Shown here piece by piece: positions 44,235 through 55,197 of a stretch of 64,000 bases of DNA; position 1 is the stretch's first letter; the number at the start of each line of letters is the position of its first letter. A program made the translations under genes and the position numbers. The stretch is from positions 124,001-188,000 of the forward strand of contig CAJQUW010015394.1 in assembly GCA_907163375.1 (NCBI GenBank). The letters are read 5' to 3'. The notes beneath the pieces were generated by a model, which saw nothing but the letters and a program-made list of their open reading frames with translations, had not been told where the DNA came from and searched no databases. The stretch is from Prostheceraeus crozeri (lineage: Eukaryota; Platyhelminthes; Polycladida; Euryleptidae).

Positions 44235-46402
44235 CCTTTTATCTCCTAACGTTCCCATTTGGGAACATGATACAAAATAGCCTCAAAAAGTACTTTGCGT
44301 TAAGAAATATTTTTTTCATTTGTTTGTAGGTATACTACCTTGAAAAGGTAAGATTTTTGTGAATTTTTTACCCTTTAATTATGGCATCTCTAAAATAACA
44401 AAAAAATGCCTATTTTTGTCATAAAATTTCTTTCATATGGTATCTGATTATTGCGGCTTTTGGATAAGGTGTAACTTACGTAACAACAAAAAAAATCCTC
44501 AGCTACTCATGAAATCATAGGAAAAAATGTTCCGTTCGCGCGACCTGTTTTGATACAAAGACAGAAGTCTGAAAATTTGTGATTATCAAGCAGTGCTGTC
44601 AAGATCTGGATAAGAAATGACTTATACGCATAAAAACGAGTACGCATTGACTTCTTGAATTGAATTTTTTTTCATTCTCCTTACAGAGATGGGGATGGGC
44701 GATGGAGGTTTATTTTAGATAGTCCAAGAAAAAGTCACCAATTTATAACAAGTGAGAGTTAGAGCCTTAGTCAAAAGTTCAACTCCACTGTTCATTTTAT
44801 ATTTTTTACCACAGGAGAGGGAAGTGCCGATGTGATGAGTGTGAGGAGAGTGAGTGGGTGATGATGTCGAGTCGAGCCAGCTGTGAAATTGAGATTTTCG
44901 ACAGTGTGACGGGGACGCGATGGGAGATGCAATAGTCGAGATCACGAGAGAAGAAAGAATGTCGAACGATTTCGATTCGATGCATGATGGAATGACATCA
45001 TGTCAATAGATAGATACCCTATTCTAGTGACAAAAAACCTACGAAATGACAAAAACACTTCATGACGAAATAATACATAAAACTTATAAACACAAATAAT
45101 AACAATTGTATTTTACCGAAGTAGATTGAGAGGAAAGAGACCATGTGGATTTAAATTTCAATTTACTGAAAATCAATTGTTGAATTTCCTAGGAATTGTC
45201 ATTCTATCTGTTTTATCACAGTGTATCATCAGAAACAGATTTTTGGTCCAATCAACCTGATCTTCATGTTGCTGTTGTCTCTGAGCCATGAGGTCGTGAT
45301 ACTTTCCAACAAATCAAATAATACATTCACTTGGGCAGATACACAACACTGAAAAAAGACAAGGCAGCTAAAGAAAAAAGAAAGTTACAATTTTACTCAA
45401 ACAAGTCATTGCAGATTCGGAATTTTCATGCTAACCTCTCAGTGGATGAGTGAGTCCATGGTTCCTCGTGGAAGGAATTCATGATGAAAAAACTTACACA
45501 ACAAAAAAGTTACGTTTTGGGTAAGCTTTGTATGTTGGCAGGGCAGGGCAGGGGCATATATACAAAATCTCATCATTTATCAAGAAGAGAGACAAACAAA
45601 ACACTGAAGCCTTTGGTACTTTGGGGTAAAATCCTCCTACTAAGTAGTGTGGAGGATATGTCGGATCATTCGATCGATTATCTATTCATGGATAATTTTT
45701 TCACGTCCTATCAACTCTGTCTCTGTTGCGTCTGCATGCATTCAAAGCTACAGGTCAGAGGGGCAGTCAGATCGAACTGGAGAGCAAGCCAAACTGGACG
45801 ATGACAGACGATGATGGGAAAGCTGGTAGAGGAAAATTTGATGACCATAGGTAGCAATCACTTCACCACGAGCCACCAACAATCTACAAAAACGAGAGTC
45901 AAACGCGACCACACTGATCTTCTCACACAAAAAATTATCAAACAGCTCAGATCGGTGGTGGTCACCACGTGGATTTACCGTCAGATGTCCGATTCGATTT
46001 TTATCACAGTAGGTAAAGAAAATGTAGAGCTGTCAATTGCATTATTTTTATTTTTATTTTTTTTATCACAGTAGGGAAAGAAAAGGTAGACTCTGTCAGA
46101 TTTCATTTGTTTTTTGCCTTATCATTGGGTAAAGTAGTGTTTAAAAACTTGTTATAGTAATATGATGGAAATATAGACTGCTAGATTGCATGAATTTTGT
46201 TGTTTCCTCTTGAACATAAAAATAGGTAATTTTTGTACCTCAAGTTCCTAACGTTCCCATTTGGGAACATACCATTTAAACACTATTGGAATATGTTTAT
46301 CAAGCGTTCAATCCTGAAAATACTTTCAAGGGTATCAAATGGTTAATCATCTAAAAAATCTTTGCTCAACTCTTTCGTTTTCATGTAGCCGGATATAAGA
46401 GG
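44235..46402. mobile_element. piggyBac DNA transposon, 2168 bp, decayed
   Basis: Flanked by TTAA on both sides (44231-44234 and 46403-46406). Ends begin CCTTTTAT and, on the other strand, CCTCTTAT. Near each end is the palindrome gttcccatttgggaac within a longer shared block (44247-44270 and 46246-46270). A broken piggyBac transposase lies inside. It is inserted in the RT region of the LINE. Confidence 0.88.
45200..45990 (+). pseudogene. piggyBac transposase remnant (DDE_Tnp_1_7 type)
   Basis: Readable pieces of a piggyBac transposase on the plus strand: WSNQPDLHVAVVSEAM (about 45250), the SVEDMSDHSIDYLFMDNFFT block containing a catalytic-region Asp (about 45645-45705), and a later basic part. 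These pieces lie in several frames with stops between them, the start codon region and the C-terminal Cys-rich domain are not recognisable, so this gene is dead. The transposase normally cuts at TTAA and leaves no footprint. Confidence 0.65.
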
Positions 46403-47589
46403 TTAAACCTGGATCAGACTTCAACTTTCGATTGCGTCGATTATGACATTCTTCTACGTCGTCTTCAACATTCATTTGGACTATCGTGAGTGGCGATTGA
46501 CTGGTTCGGTCACATTTCAATAAGCGAACCATCGTGGCGAATCATATGTCTTCTACTTCTACATCTCGGACTCACATCTGTGGTGTTCCTCGGGGGTCCG
46601 TACTAGTCCCACTCTTGTTGATTTTCACACGCAATGTATCTGTACTATTTCAAAGCTTTGATCTTAAGGTGCATTTTTATGCTGACGACAACTTCATATA
46701 CGGCTCATGCGCTCCATCCGGTGTCTTTGAATTGCAAGCCAGATTCTCCAGATGTGTGGATGGGATTGATTCTTGGCCCTCGTCAAACTGGATCTCACAA
46801 AATACAGCGAAATCGAAATGTATGTGGTGTCCATCCCCTAAGGGACGTGGTGTACTAACTTGATTCTGTGCATCTGTGTGGAACTGTGGCATCTCCAGCA
46901 TCAAGTATTCAATGTTTGGGAGAAATTGTCGACTCTGAGCTCAACATGCGATGGACTACTTCTAGGACAGCATCCACTTGTTTGTCAGCTCTACCTATGC
47001 AACGGAGGAGTTCGATGAGGAGCTACTTGACGTTTAGAGCAGCAAAGACTTTGGTAAGCACTCTGGTGTCTTCTAGAGTGGACTTCTATGCTTCACATCA
47101 TTATGGCCTACCAGCATTCGGTTTTTGCTTCTACATACATGTAGAATTATAAACACTGGTGCCCGACTCGTCTAAATTTCCGAACATAGATGTCACATTA
47201 GTCTATTCCTGCGTCAGCAGGGGTCCACACAGGGAAGAATAGAACGACGCATGTGTATTTTGACCTTTTACTGTATTCAGAGCACTGCATGCATTGACTT
47301 AGCTGTCCGTCTATGTGGTGATAATGTTAGATGTGCAGGCGTGTCGCCGGTCTGCTTTCGGTGGTAGAACTTTTAGTGTGGCTGCTAATCGACTTTGGAA
47401 TGATCTACCAATGGAATTGAGACTGGCTGACTGTTTTAGAGCATTTAAGAAACTTTTATATGCATTGAAGTCCCACTTATGCCACACGCCGTGAATAGAA
47501 TTATAATTGAATTGAATTAAAGTGTAATTCGGATTTAGTGCAATTTAAAATCGTATCCCGCTTAATGATGCAATGCTCTTGCCGTACAA

Positions 47590-47735
47590 CTATTCCTGAA
47601 CCACTTATGAAAGAATTGTCGGGGTTCCAAAATCCCAGAAAATCTACATCTTGAGATCCGGCGTGTCGAACAGATGTTCGGAATTGTCAAACGTCGGTTT
47701 GCTTTCATGGGTACAATATCGGAATTATATCATTG
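47590..47735 (+). pseudogene. possible Harbinger-type transposase fragment
   Basis: One plus-strand frame reads KIPENLHLEIRRVEQMFGIV and KRRFAFMGTISELYH before a stop. The VEQ-FG-K-RF pattern resembles the conserved block after the last catalytic acid in DDE_Tnp_4 transposases. Only about 45 residues remain, cut off by the next PLE. Confidence 0.3.
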
Positions 47736-49052
47736 ACATTATTATATTATGCATGTATCTAAAGAACAATTCGACGCTCGATTATAACGGAATAAGAAAA
47801 ATAATCGAAAGTTATTTAAACAAAATAATTATTTCGCCGGTCTGGACGCTTCAGCTGTATCATTTACAAAGATAAATTCAAAGGTGTGACAATAACATCA
47901 AAGTCAAATCGCATTCCATGGTCAAGATATCTCTCTCACATAATTATGTAGTTAGAAGTAGAAATCTTGTAGGCTGGAAATTACTGTGATATCGCTAATT
48001 CAGGCAAATTCAACAAATCAGGAACAAGCACCAGCCCATGTATCTGAATTGATGAAAAGGGTCCAGTTTCCAGGTTATTATCAAGAATTCGGAGTAGAAT
48101 GGATTCAATCAGCATTAAAAGCATATGAAGACATTGTAAAGAAAGGCGAGTCAGGCAGTCAACCAATTTATAGACCAAGAAACTGGAGAAGACATGAAAG
48201 AATGAAGAACAAGCAAAATAAAAAGTCAAAGTGTTTCAGAAAAGCGAACGTTGATTCAGTATTATTTGTGTCATTATCACCTAATTCCGAATTAAGAAAA
48301 ATCATAGAACGTGAAATACGTAAAAGCAAAGTGAAAAATATAAGTTGTGGAAAAAGCTGGTACTTCCTTAAAAAGAAAATTGCGAAAATCAAATTCATTG
48401 AAAAGTCAGAAATGTAAAGATTGCTGCTTTCCTATATGTCAATCAGGGGGTAAGGGTCCTTGTAACAAAAGTGGAGTGACGTATGAAATCAAATGTGAAG
48501 AATGTGACACATTGGTGAGACTTCAAGAAATGACAAGATTTGAGGGAAAGAACATATGCAATAATTACAACAGAAAAATAATAACTCAGTTTTGTGGAAA
48601 CATTGTAAAGAGAAACATGAAAGCAAAATAACGAAATTCAAAATGAATATTATCAAAGTGCACAACAGCGATGCATTTACGAGACAAGTAGCAGAATCAG
48701 TAGAAATAAGACACGCAAACAATAAAAAATTCATTAGCACGAAGCGAATGTCATTAACTGAATTTGCCTCTATTAGCGATATCACAGTAATTTCCAGCCT
48801 ACAAGATTTCTAGTTCTGATTACATAATTATATGAACTGACTACATAATTATGTGAGAGAGATATCTTGACCATGAAATACGATTTGACTTTGATGTTAT
48901 TGTCACACCTTTGAATTTATCTTTGTAAATGATACAGCTGAAGCGTCCAGACCGGCGAAATAATTATTTTGTTTAAATAACTTTCGATTATTTTTCTTCG
49001 AGCGTCGAATTGTTCTTTAGATACAAGTATAATATCACAATTTCAATGATAT
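47726..49052 (+). mobile_element. Penelope-like element E: older fold-back insertion
   Basis: About 270 bases at the left (47726-48007) are the inverted counterpart of the right end (48770-49052), with several substitutions and indels. Between them lies the 3-prime part of a PLE-type ORF on the plus strand. The design is the same as element D but the arms have diverged, so it is older. The arms include CTGAAGCGTCCAGACCGGC followed by GAAA, a degraded hammerhead-like block. No clear target duplication was found. Confidence 0.8.
47986..48813 (+). pseudogene. PLE E C-terminal ORF with broken GIY-YIG domain
   Basis: Frame one (47986-48417) has GVEWIQSALKAYEDIVKKGE, a basic Trp/Arg stretch and VLFVSLSPNSELRKIIEREI. 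A second frame continues with CNKSGVTYEIKCEECDTL, the first strand and knuckle of a GIY-YIG domain. The expected YIGETSR motif lies in another frame (IGETSRN at about 48510-48530), and the tail (SLTEFASISDITVIS) in a further frame. At least three frame changes; dead. Confidence 0.6.
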
Positions 49053-51737
49053 TATTTCCAAACAATTCTTTGAGAAAATTATTAATAAGTAAAGAGTATC
49101 GGAGTTGAAAAGAAACAAAGTGCATTCCGCTTTAATAAATAATAAAAAACGTTCAGAAAACGTGAGAACGTTGAAAACGACAGTTGACATGCAAATTCCT
49201 GACCACAGCACTTTCAGTTTGTAAAGATTCGGGGTTGGCAGAGTGAAGACCTGGCCATGAGTCAGCCTACACAAAATCTCGATTATCAATCGGCTATTGA
49301 TAACGTAACATTGACGAATACATTGAAGTGTGAAGAGCCTAAATCTGCTGTGGTAGTTTTATATTCAACAATTTTTCTTATTTTAATTCCGTTATTGAAT
49401 ATCTAGAGAATGACAACGATTAAATCAATAAAAAACACCAACACCCTTGATTCCCCAACTTCATTCGCCTGATCCAGAAATCGGACCAATGTCCACGGTC
49501 GAGACGAGCTCGCACCTTCTTCACTAGGACACGCTGACGATGCCGTATGATTGACTTAATCGTTGTCATTCTCTAGATATTCAATATGCTACGATAGACA
49601 TTTGTTGTTAATTTCGTTATTTTGTTAAAATCCCGGAATTGGAATCCATAATTGCAATATATCTAATAATGCTATGTAGCGGCGTGGGAATATCAAATTT
49701 GAAACTACACTCACAGTCTAAATTCTGTTCACTTTTTTTGCGAAGTTAATTGATATTAATTCAACTTATTTCTTAACAAGGTTTTTATGGTATCTATGAA
49801 TTCGCTTTACATACCTACGATTTACGCTGATGTAATTTATCTTGTGAACACTGCTAATAAAGACATTTAATCGGATTTACTATGAAGGTTTCTTCGTTTT
49901 ATAGTTGATTACTGATTAAGCCTGCTTCGACCTACATGAAAAATCCTCGGAAGTCTCGAAGCAGACGATTCCTTCCTAACGAGTAATGAATAATGCATGT
50001 AAATACAAAGTAGTCATGCTCGGACGCATCCACCGTATGTCGACTTTTCATTTGATCGCGGTCTCATGCTCTAATGCAGAACCAGCAATTACGATCCGAT
50101 AACATGTAGGAAAAACTTGACCTACGACCTTGACTTAACCATTAGAAACGTCAGATTTGGAACGAGCGTATATCTGCTTAGGCCTACTTGTCCATCTTGA
50201 AAAAATTTAAAGAGTCAGCGTCAATTAATTTTGTCAGCGAATTTATGCTTTCCTTCATGTATTTGCGTGGATTAGGTTTCAAAAAGTGGAACACGATAGC
50301 AAGATCTAAGAACTCTCATGCTCTCGTCGAACCGATCTCATCGTTATGACGAATTTGAAATGTCGTCACAGAGCCTCTAAAAAAAGACACAGAACTTTGG
50401 ACATTGATGCGTTTTGATATTTTTGTAAAGCGAAATGAAAGGATGAGTGGCAGGCGAGGAAAGGTTAGTATTATCCTTTTCAACGGCTTCTTTTCAGGGT
50501 GTCAACTATCTCAAGCGAATGCGTAAAAGTACGTAATATCACAACAGGTTACTTCGTGCGACTCTCCTCGGATAACTGGAGCAACTGAAGCAACTGAAGT
50601 AGGAGGAGTCCATCAATTTTCGCTTGAATTTCTTCATTTTACGGCTGCCTCTGTAAGGCACGTTGAGGATATTTAGGAATCGTCGACATTAAATTCAAGA
50701 GTCATTTCATGTTGATACTCAGTGTCCGTTGTCATATCAACACTTATGGTCTAACAGCATCCAATATGCAGACGTTCACACTATGTTCTGATACATGAGG
50801 TATGTTGGAAAATCATGGCTGTCTCTAGGGAGAGAATAACTGGATATAACTTTGACACTAGACATAGTGATGAAAGCAAGGTTGGACCTTGGGTTTTTGG
50901 GCAAACTTGGGATTTGGGTCGACCTTGGGTAAGTGATACAAAACTTGGGTCTTCTATTAATGCTGAATATGTACAAAATAAAGCTGTAAAAATTAATATT
51001 TTGATTTGAATCTTAGGAAGAACTACATGATAAGAGCATGAAGTTCTGATCTTTTATCGAAATTCTTCTCAATTGACAGAATATTTCAAAAAGTAAATAC
51101 CTGTGATTATTAGCTATTTTATTTTGGACCCACGAATTGAAAGTTCGTACATATTGTGTTTGCTGTGAGCTTGCATGTATTTTTGTTGCATTTGTGCATA
51201 TTGAATTTTTATCTATTTCATATCTTCGCAGATAACTTCACACCCCTAAGACTGTCTGCGATAGCCAACATATTATCCACAAATTAATTCATTCTAATTA
51301 TGTTTAGCCATGCACTCACTACGCAACTACAATATTCATTAAGCCTGTATATATTTCTGAATGATAAAATGAAAGCAATTGCCTTGTTGTGACCAATGTG
51401 TAATTCAATCATACTTAAATCAAAGATTTTCAGTTAGTCAGCATATCAGTGTAGGTTAAATTAAAGGAAAACTTTATAACGTAATACATGTACTTAGGCT
51501 AGCTAATTACACTTATTGCAATGAAAAATCGCTTCCAACTAGTACCACACTTCTCATAGACCGTAGGACTTTCATGACTGTCGATGATGATGAACGAGAT
51601 AATTTGACTTTATTATTTTTTGAAACAAGTTGCTTACGTTGAAGTGTAATGTACTTGACAACTTTTGACTGTTTTGCTCTTCTTTATGTAAATGCTCTGT
51701 ATGGTTGATTGTCATTTATGTGAATATACGCTCACTT
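49053..51737. other. intronic sequence with one MITE
   Basis: Apart from the MITE at 49395-49584, nothing recognised. A patch at 50875-50960 repeats the words cttggg and ttggacc loosely. Confidence 0.4.
49395..49584. mobile_element. MITE, 190 bp, perfect 29-bp inverted ends, TA duplication
   Basis: Ends TTGAATATCTAGAGAATGAC and its reverse complement pair perfectly for 29 bases and more loosely beyond. TA flanks both sides (49393-49394 and 49585-49586), as for Tc1/mariner-type MITEs. Confidence 0.85.
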
Positions 51738-52008
51738 ACTTACTTAGTATGACTTGACATGCTTTTCATCTAACTCCTACGGATAAACAAATAAATGCGC
51801 ATTGTTCATACTCGGAAGCACATTAGGCACCTTTTTCCATGTGGCTGAGTTGTCATCTATCCAACTCTCATCCTTTTTGTGCCAAGTGTTTAGCAAGAAT
51901 GCAGACTGTACCTATTTCAAACATCATACGTTTGACCCGACCAAGGTTTGAACCAAGGTCTTCCGGACGCAGAGCAAACACTCTACCACTAGGCCACAGG
52001 GCCGGTCG
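51738..52008 (-). mobile_element. tRNA-derived SINE
   Basis: The minus-strand head (52008-51937) has a box A matching consensus (TGGCCTAGTGG) and a box B (GGTTCAAACC) 45 bases apart, but does not fold as a tRNA acceptor. A non-tRNA body follows and the element ends in a short (AAGT)n tail near 51738. This is the plan of a SINE2-type element; the partner LINE is unknown. Confidence 0.75.
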
Positions 52009-52061
52009 ATAGCCATATACACGTCACACAATTAAAGTTCTCTCTTCACTAAACAACTTAC

Positions 52062-52133
52062 CTTCAGGTCTTCTCTTTGCAGTCATCTCAAGAGAATCCA
52101 TCCGCAAATATTCTCTGCCTTCGGGTAGTAATT
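52062..52133 (-). CDS. internal exon of the unidentified coiled-coil gene
   Basis: A 72-nt exon preceded by cattttttccag and followed by a strong donor GAAG/GTAAGT. It enters and leaves in phase 1, so like its neighbour it could be skipped without shifting the frame. The residues are charged (LLPEGREYLRMDSLEMTAKR). The next exon lies almost 14 kb away, across a large nest of mobile elements. Confidence 0.6.
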
Positions 52134-53035
52134 CTGGAAAAAATGAAGAGAACATGTCAAAATTTACAGGATGTAGCGAATGACGGAAGATGGGAATGTG
52201 ACTTTACTCTCACAGCAACTTTCAATATAGACATAAAGCGTTCACGAATCGACATCTTGTAACTGTGCTATAATCCTGTGCAAGACATATGCATATACAG
52301 TGCAAGACTGCACTGTTCTTGAAAGTCTGCAGCAGATGTTCCCTGCAAGCTTTGCCGTCAGATTTGGCGAATCTGAGACTTTTTATTTGAGAAATCTTTC
52401 GATTTGTTTTGACTTTTGTATTATTCATAATAAGGTCAATTTCATGGGTATTTGGTCCTTTGTGTCTGTAGCCAGGCTCCTACCAAGCAATGCCCAATCT
52501 ATCCACTGAAACCGCATGGATTTAAAGAAATTAACACAATCAGCCATAGTATAAAGACGAGGACTTGAATTTGCTATAGACTACTCTCAAAAAAAGTCAT
52601 GACATACAACATGCCAACAGCAATTACAAATATTTGAATGATTTCAAAGTATTTAAAGAAGCATGTTTTCGTACATGAACACTTTTTGGTGAAAGTATTT
52701 GTGAATAAAAAGTACATAGATTTCAAATTGATAAGATAAGATGAATTTTCAAATAACACCAGAATACCTTTCATACTGCTTATAAACACATCACAAGCAT
52801 ATCTCCTTATTGAAACTATCCTCAACAGTTTATGTACTTTGCGATCAAGATTCCGCACGACGTTGCACAAGAATGTAACATTTGAAAGTTGGGTGCAAGA
52901 TGCGTCGACTAACGCAAGGATTCGGAATCATCGATAACTTATGAATGCAGTGCGACTAGAAAATTCTGAGAGTGATAGGACTCCGATCTGACTCTTAGAC
53001 TTGATAGATAAAATGCTAAAATGAATAAAAAAGCA
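52134..53035. other. intronic sequence
   Basis: No features recognised except an isolated gtgataggactccga word (about 52973) like those in the hAT ends at 53144. Confidence 0.4.
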
Positions 53036-53143
53036 AGTATGTTGTGGCAAGAACCAAGTAAGCTGATGCTCAGTTCAATTTTTTTTCTTTGGGTGATATA
53101 CTCGTATACTGGTAAATTGTAATCCAGTACAATCTGTTTCAAT

Positions 53144-53900
53144 CAGGGGTGCGGAGTCGGAGTCTGAGTTGGAGTTCCGGAGTCTTATCATTTTTGCTGG
53201 AGTCGGAGTCGGAGTCCTATCAAATGATAGGACTCCGGACTCCGGCCTATAACTAGACCCGAGATACAATACAAACAAATTATTAATCCTCGTGCATAAC
53301 TGTCACTGTCTTGATGTCAACTTTCTTCGTCAAACAAAAGTACAGAGACAGCAGTGCATGCAAAGCTTGTAATAGTTGAGGAAATGAACCGTAATAGTGA
53401 AAAAGGATTGTCTTTTCACTCGGTGATCTAGTAGAGAAGACAAGCTTTCCTAGCCTCGATCACACTTACGCACCAAAGGTCACATCAGAGACAAAAATGA
53501 AATATTAGTTTATTTGAGAACATTACCTCTTACCCTCGAGTTTATCGTGTGTGATGTCTCCTCTAAAGCGCAATATTGAAATCGAAAGTGTACTCATATT
53601 TTTGAAGAAGGGGGTATTTTCCTGTCTGGTAGAGACTGGAGAAAAACGGTGTGCAGCACACATCAGCAAGATGGAAGGAGCCGAGTCGCATACATCCAAC
53701 TTAAAGCGACATTTGATGAACTTTCATCGAAAATGATTGATAATTGGTGCAGCAATTATCACTAAAATAGGTTCAGGTAAGCCTATAATGAACTATGCTG
53801 TAGGTTACCAGTTAATTTTTCAAAAAACTAGGCTATATATGCTTGTCACCCGGAGTCGGATCAAAATGTCCTATCAAAATGATAGGACTCCGCATCCCTG
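53144..53900 (+). mobile_element. hAT DNA transposon, 757 bp, copy 2
   Basis: Same family as 7845-8624, opposite orientation. Ends CAGGGGTGCGGAGTC and GACTCCGCATCCCTG are flanked by the 8-bp duplication gtttcaat (53136-53143 and 53901-53908). Subterminal ggactccg words and the BED-finger frame are both kept. Confidence 0.92.
53551..53736 (+). pseudogene. BED-type finger fragment of hAT copy 2
   Basis: Encodes the same finger as 8035-8253 (FSCLVETGEKRCAAH; SNLKRHLMNFHRK) with only a handful of residue changes across about 60. The pattern of the Cys and His residues is unchanged. No catalytic domain follows. Confidence 0.6.
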
Positions 53901-54125
53901 GTTTCAATTGTTCTATGTTGTCTCTTTCCTAGCTATAGACTTTGCCTTTGCATGCTACTGGCATCAATTCTTTGGTACTTCGTTTACTTGTTTGAATTTT
54001 CGTTTACTTCAGCTATGATTCACTTGTCTGACGATGATCTGTGAGTATACCGTAGATCGAAATATATCACCTAAAGAAAAAAACATTTTTCAACTGAACA
54101 TCAGCTTACTTGGTTCTTCCCACAA

Positions 54126-55101
54126 CACACTTACAATGTCAAGCCAAGGCATCTTCACCCTGCTAAAATAAATATTTTTTGACTGTTATCAATGTCATGT
54201 TAATTTAAGTCCATCCATTATAATTTCATTGTCAGTATCTCTGTCATTCTTATGGAAATAGACACAAAAGTAAAAAATTGCAATTGAATTATTATGCTAG
54301 TTCCCTTAAGATCACTATTGAATCATTTGAAAAAAAATTAAGAACGCTGATAAGAATCAATAGGGATCAACAGTTTGCATTTCTTTTAATAGGATAGAAA
54401 GACATGCCACAAGTTTAAAATTTTCATGATTTAGATACTAAACACACATAATTCATTAATTCATAATTATTATTCATAATTCATTAATTTGAACATAAAA
54501 AATCACTTTCATGATTTACCTGTTTATTTAATCTGGCTGATTCCCTCATGCAAGCTCACTTAACTCTCATTCTATTCAGATCACATCCCATTTATTGGAA
54601 TTTGCCGGCGCAAGGATTTTGAAATTATGAGCGTTAAAGCTAATACACAACAAACAGGTTTTGCAGTTCAACCTGTCATTTGGTTACTTGGCGACATGGC
54701 GAGTAGTTATACCTATGCCCATGTATAATGTAGGTAGTGCGGTGATCAACCCCGCAAGAAGATTGCTTGGCCACATTAGACTTCAGAGCTTTAAGAGCAC
54801 AATCTTTCACGAATCTTTCATTTTCCAGCCAGTGAGCACCCAGAGGAAGTGTGCACCAATATCAATTATTTTGAATATGTATGTACATACATCACTGCCA
54901 CGTATCTGAGAAACTGTCAAGTCCCAATCTGCACAGGCTTTATTGAAAGAAATCACTTTACAACGCACATCTCATTTTGCTGTCAAAGCAAATTATGCTT
55001 GGTTAGAGGTCTAGAAGTAAATCAAACAACTTTAAAGGTGCATGGCAATCACACCTTTTTATATAGCATATCATAAGAAGGGATACATCAGAATTACTTA
55101 C
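54126..55101. other. intronic sequence
   Basis: No features recognised. Confidence 0.4.
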
Positions 55102-55197
55102 TAGTCTCCGTATTGACGCTTTTCACTGATTCTCTTTTGCATGTATCTGCTGCATCAGCCAAACCTCCTTCGATCAAGCTCAATTTCATCTGTAATT
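55102..55197 (-). CDS. internal exon of the unidentified coiled-coil gene
   Basis: A 96-nt exon. The acceptor has a pyrimidine-rich tract ending in tcttttag, and the donor is ACTA/GTAAGT, close to consensus. It enters and leaves in phase 1 and is open for 31 whole codons (LQMKLSLIEGGLADAADTCK and onward). It is the first exon of the chain visible here, so it is not expected to hold the start codon. The next exon is 52062-52133. Amphipathic spacing suggests helix but no domain is recognised. Confidence 0.6.

Larger units (their letters stand above)
43855..47520 (+). mobile_element. CR1/L2-like LINE fragment, split by piggyBac
   Basis: Degenerate plus-strand LINE. Before the piggyBac element it reads LPEKSVATHLWDFIDANNLF and SCSTETALPQILSDLLTAMD, early RT blocks of CR1-type LINEs. 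After it the RT resumes with FDCVDYDILLRRLQHSFGLS and then scattered pieces (ICGVPRGSVLVPLLL; DLKVHFYADDNFIYG). The C-terminal end near 47350-47494 has AFGGRTFSVAANRLWNDLP, the conserved tail, before a stop and a TTGAA-type 3-prime end. Many frame changes; inactive. It starts within a few bases of the Gypsy target duplication. Confidence 0.75.
53040..54125. repeat. outer inverted repeat around hAT copy 2
   Basis: About 70 bases at 53040-53112 (tgttgtggcaagaaccaagt and on) match the reverse complement of 54050-54125 at about 80 percent. The hAT lies between them. Probably an older inverted-repeat element that received the hAT. Confidence 0.6.
6061..55197 (-). other. host gene span: eight phase-matched exons of an unidentified coiled-coil protein
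   Basis: Eight minus-strand segments, each bounded by plausible acceptor and donor sites, form one open frame of 1136 nt. In transcription order they are 55197-55102, 52133-52062, 38074-37945, 37891-37687, 34576-34523, 33040-32684, 28471-28374 and 6184-6061. Junction phases are 1, 1, 2, 0, 0, 0 and 2, and each agrees on both sides. Together they encode the last 377 residues. The product is acidic and helical at first, with a strong coiled coil in the third exon, then a longer helical exon and a short C-terminal helix. I cannot name it. The 5-prime exons must lie beyond 55197 or outside the window. Further small exons could be missed, and the chain itself is inference. Confidence 0.6.

Noticed and set aside
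51937-52008. A functional tRNA gene on the minus strand
   Set aside because: Boxes A and B are present but the acceptor arms do not pair and a SINE body and tail follow.
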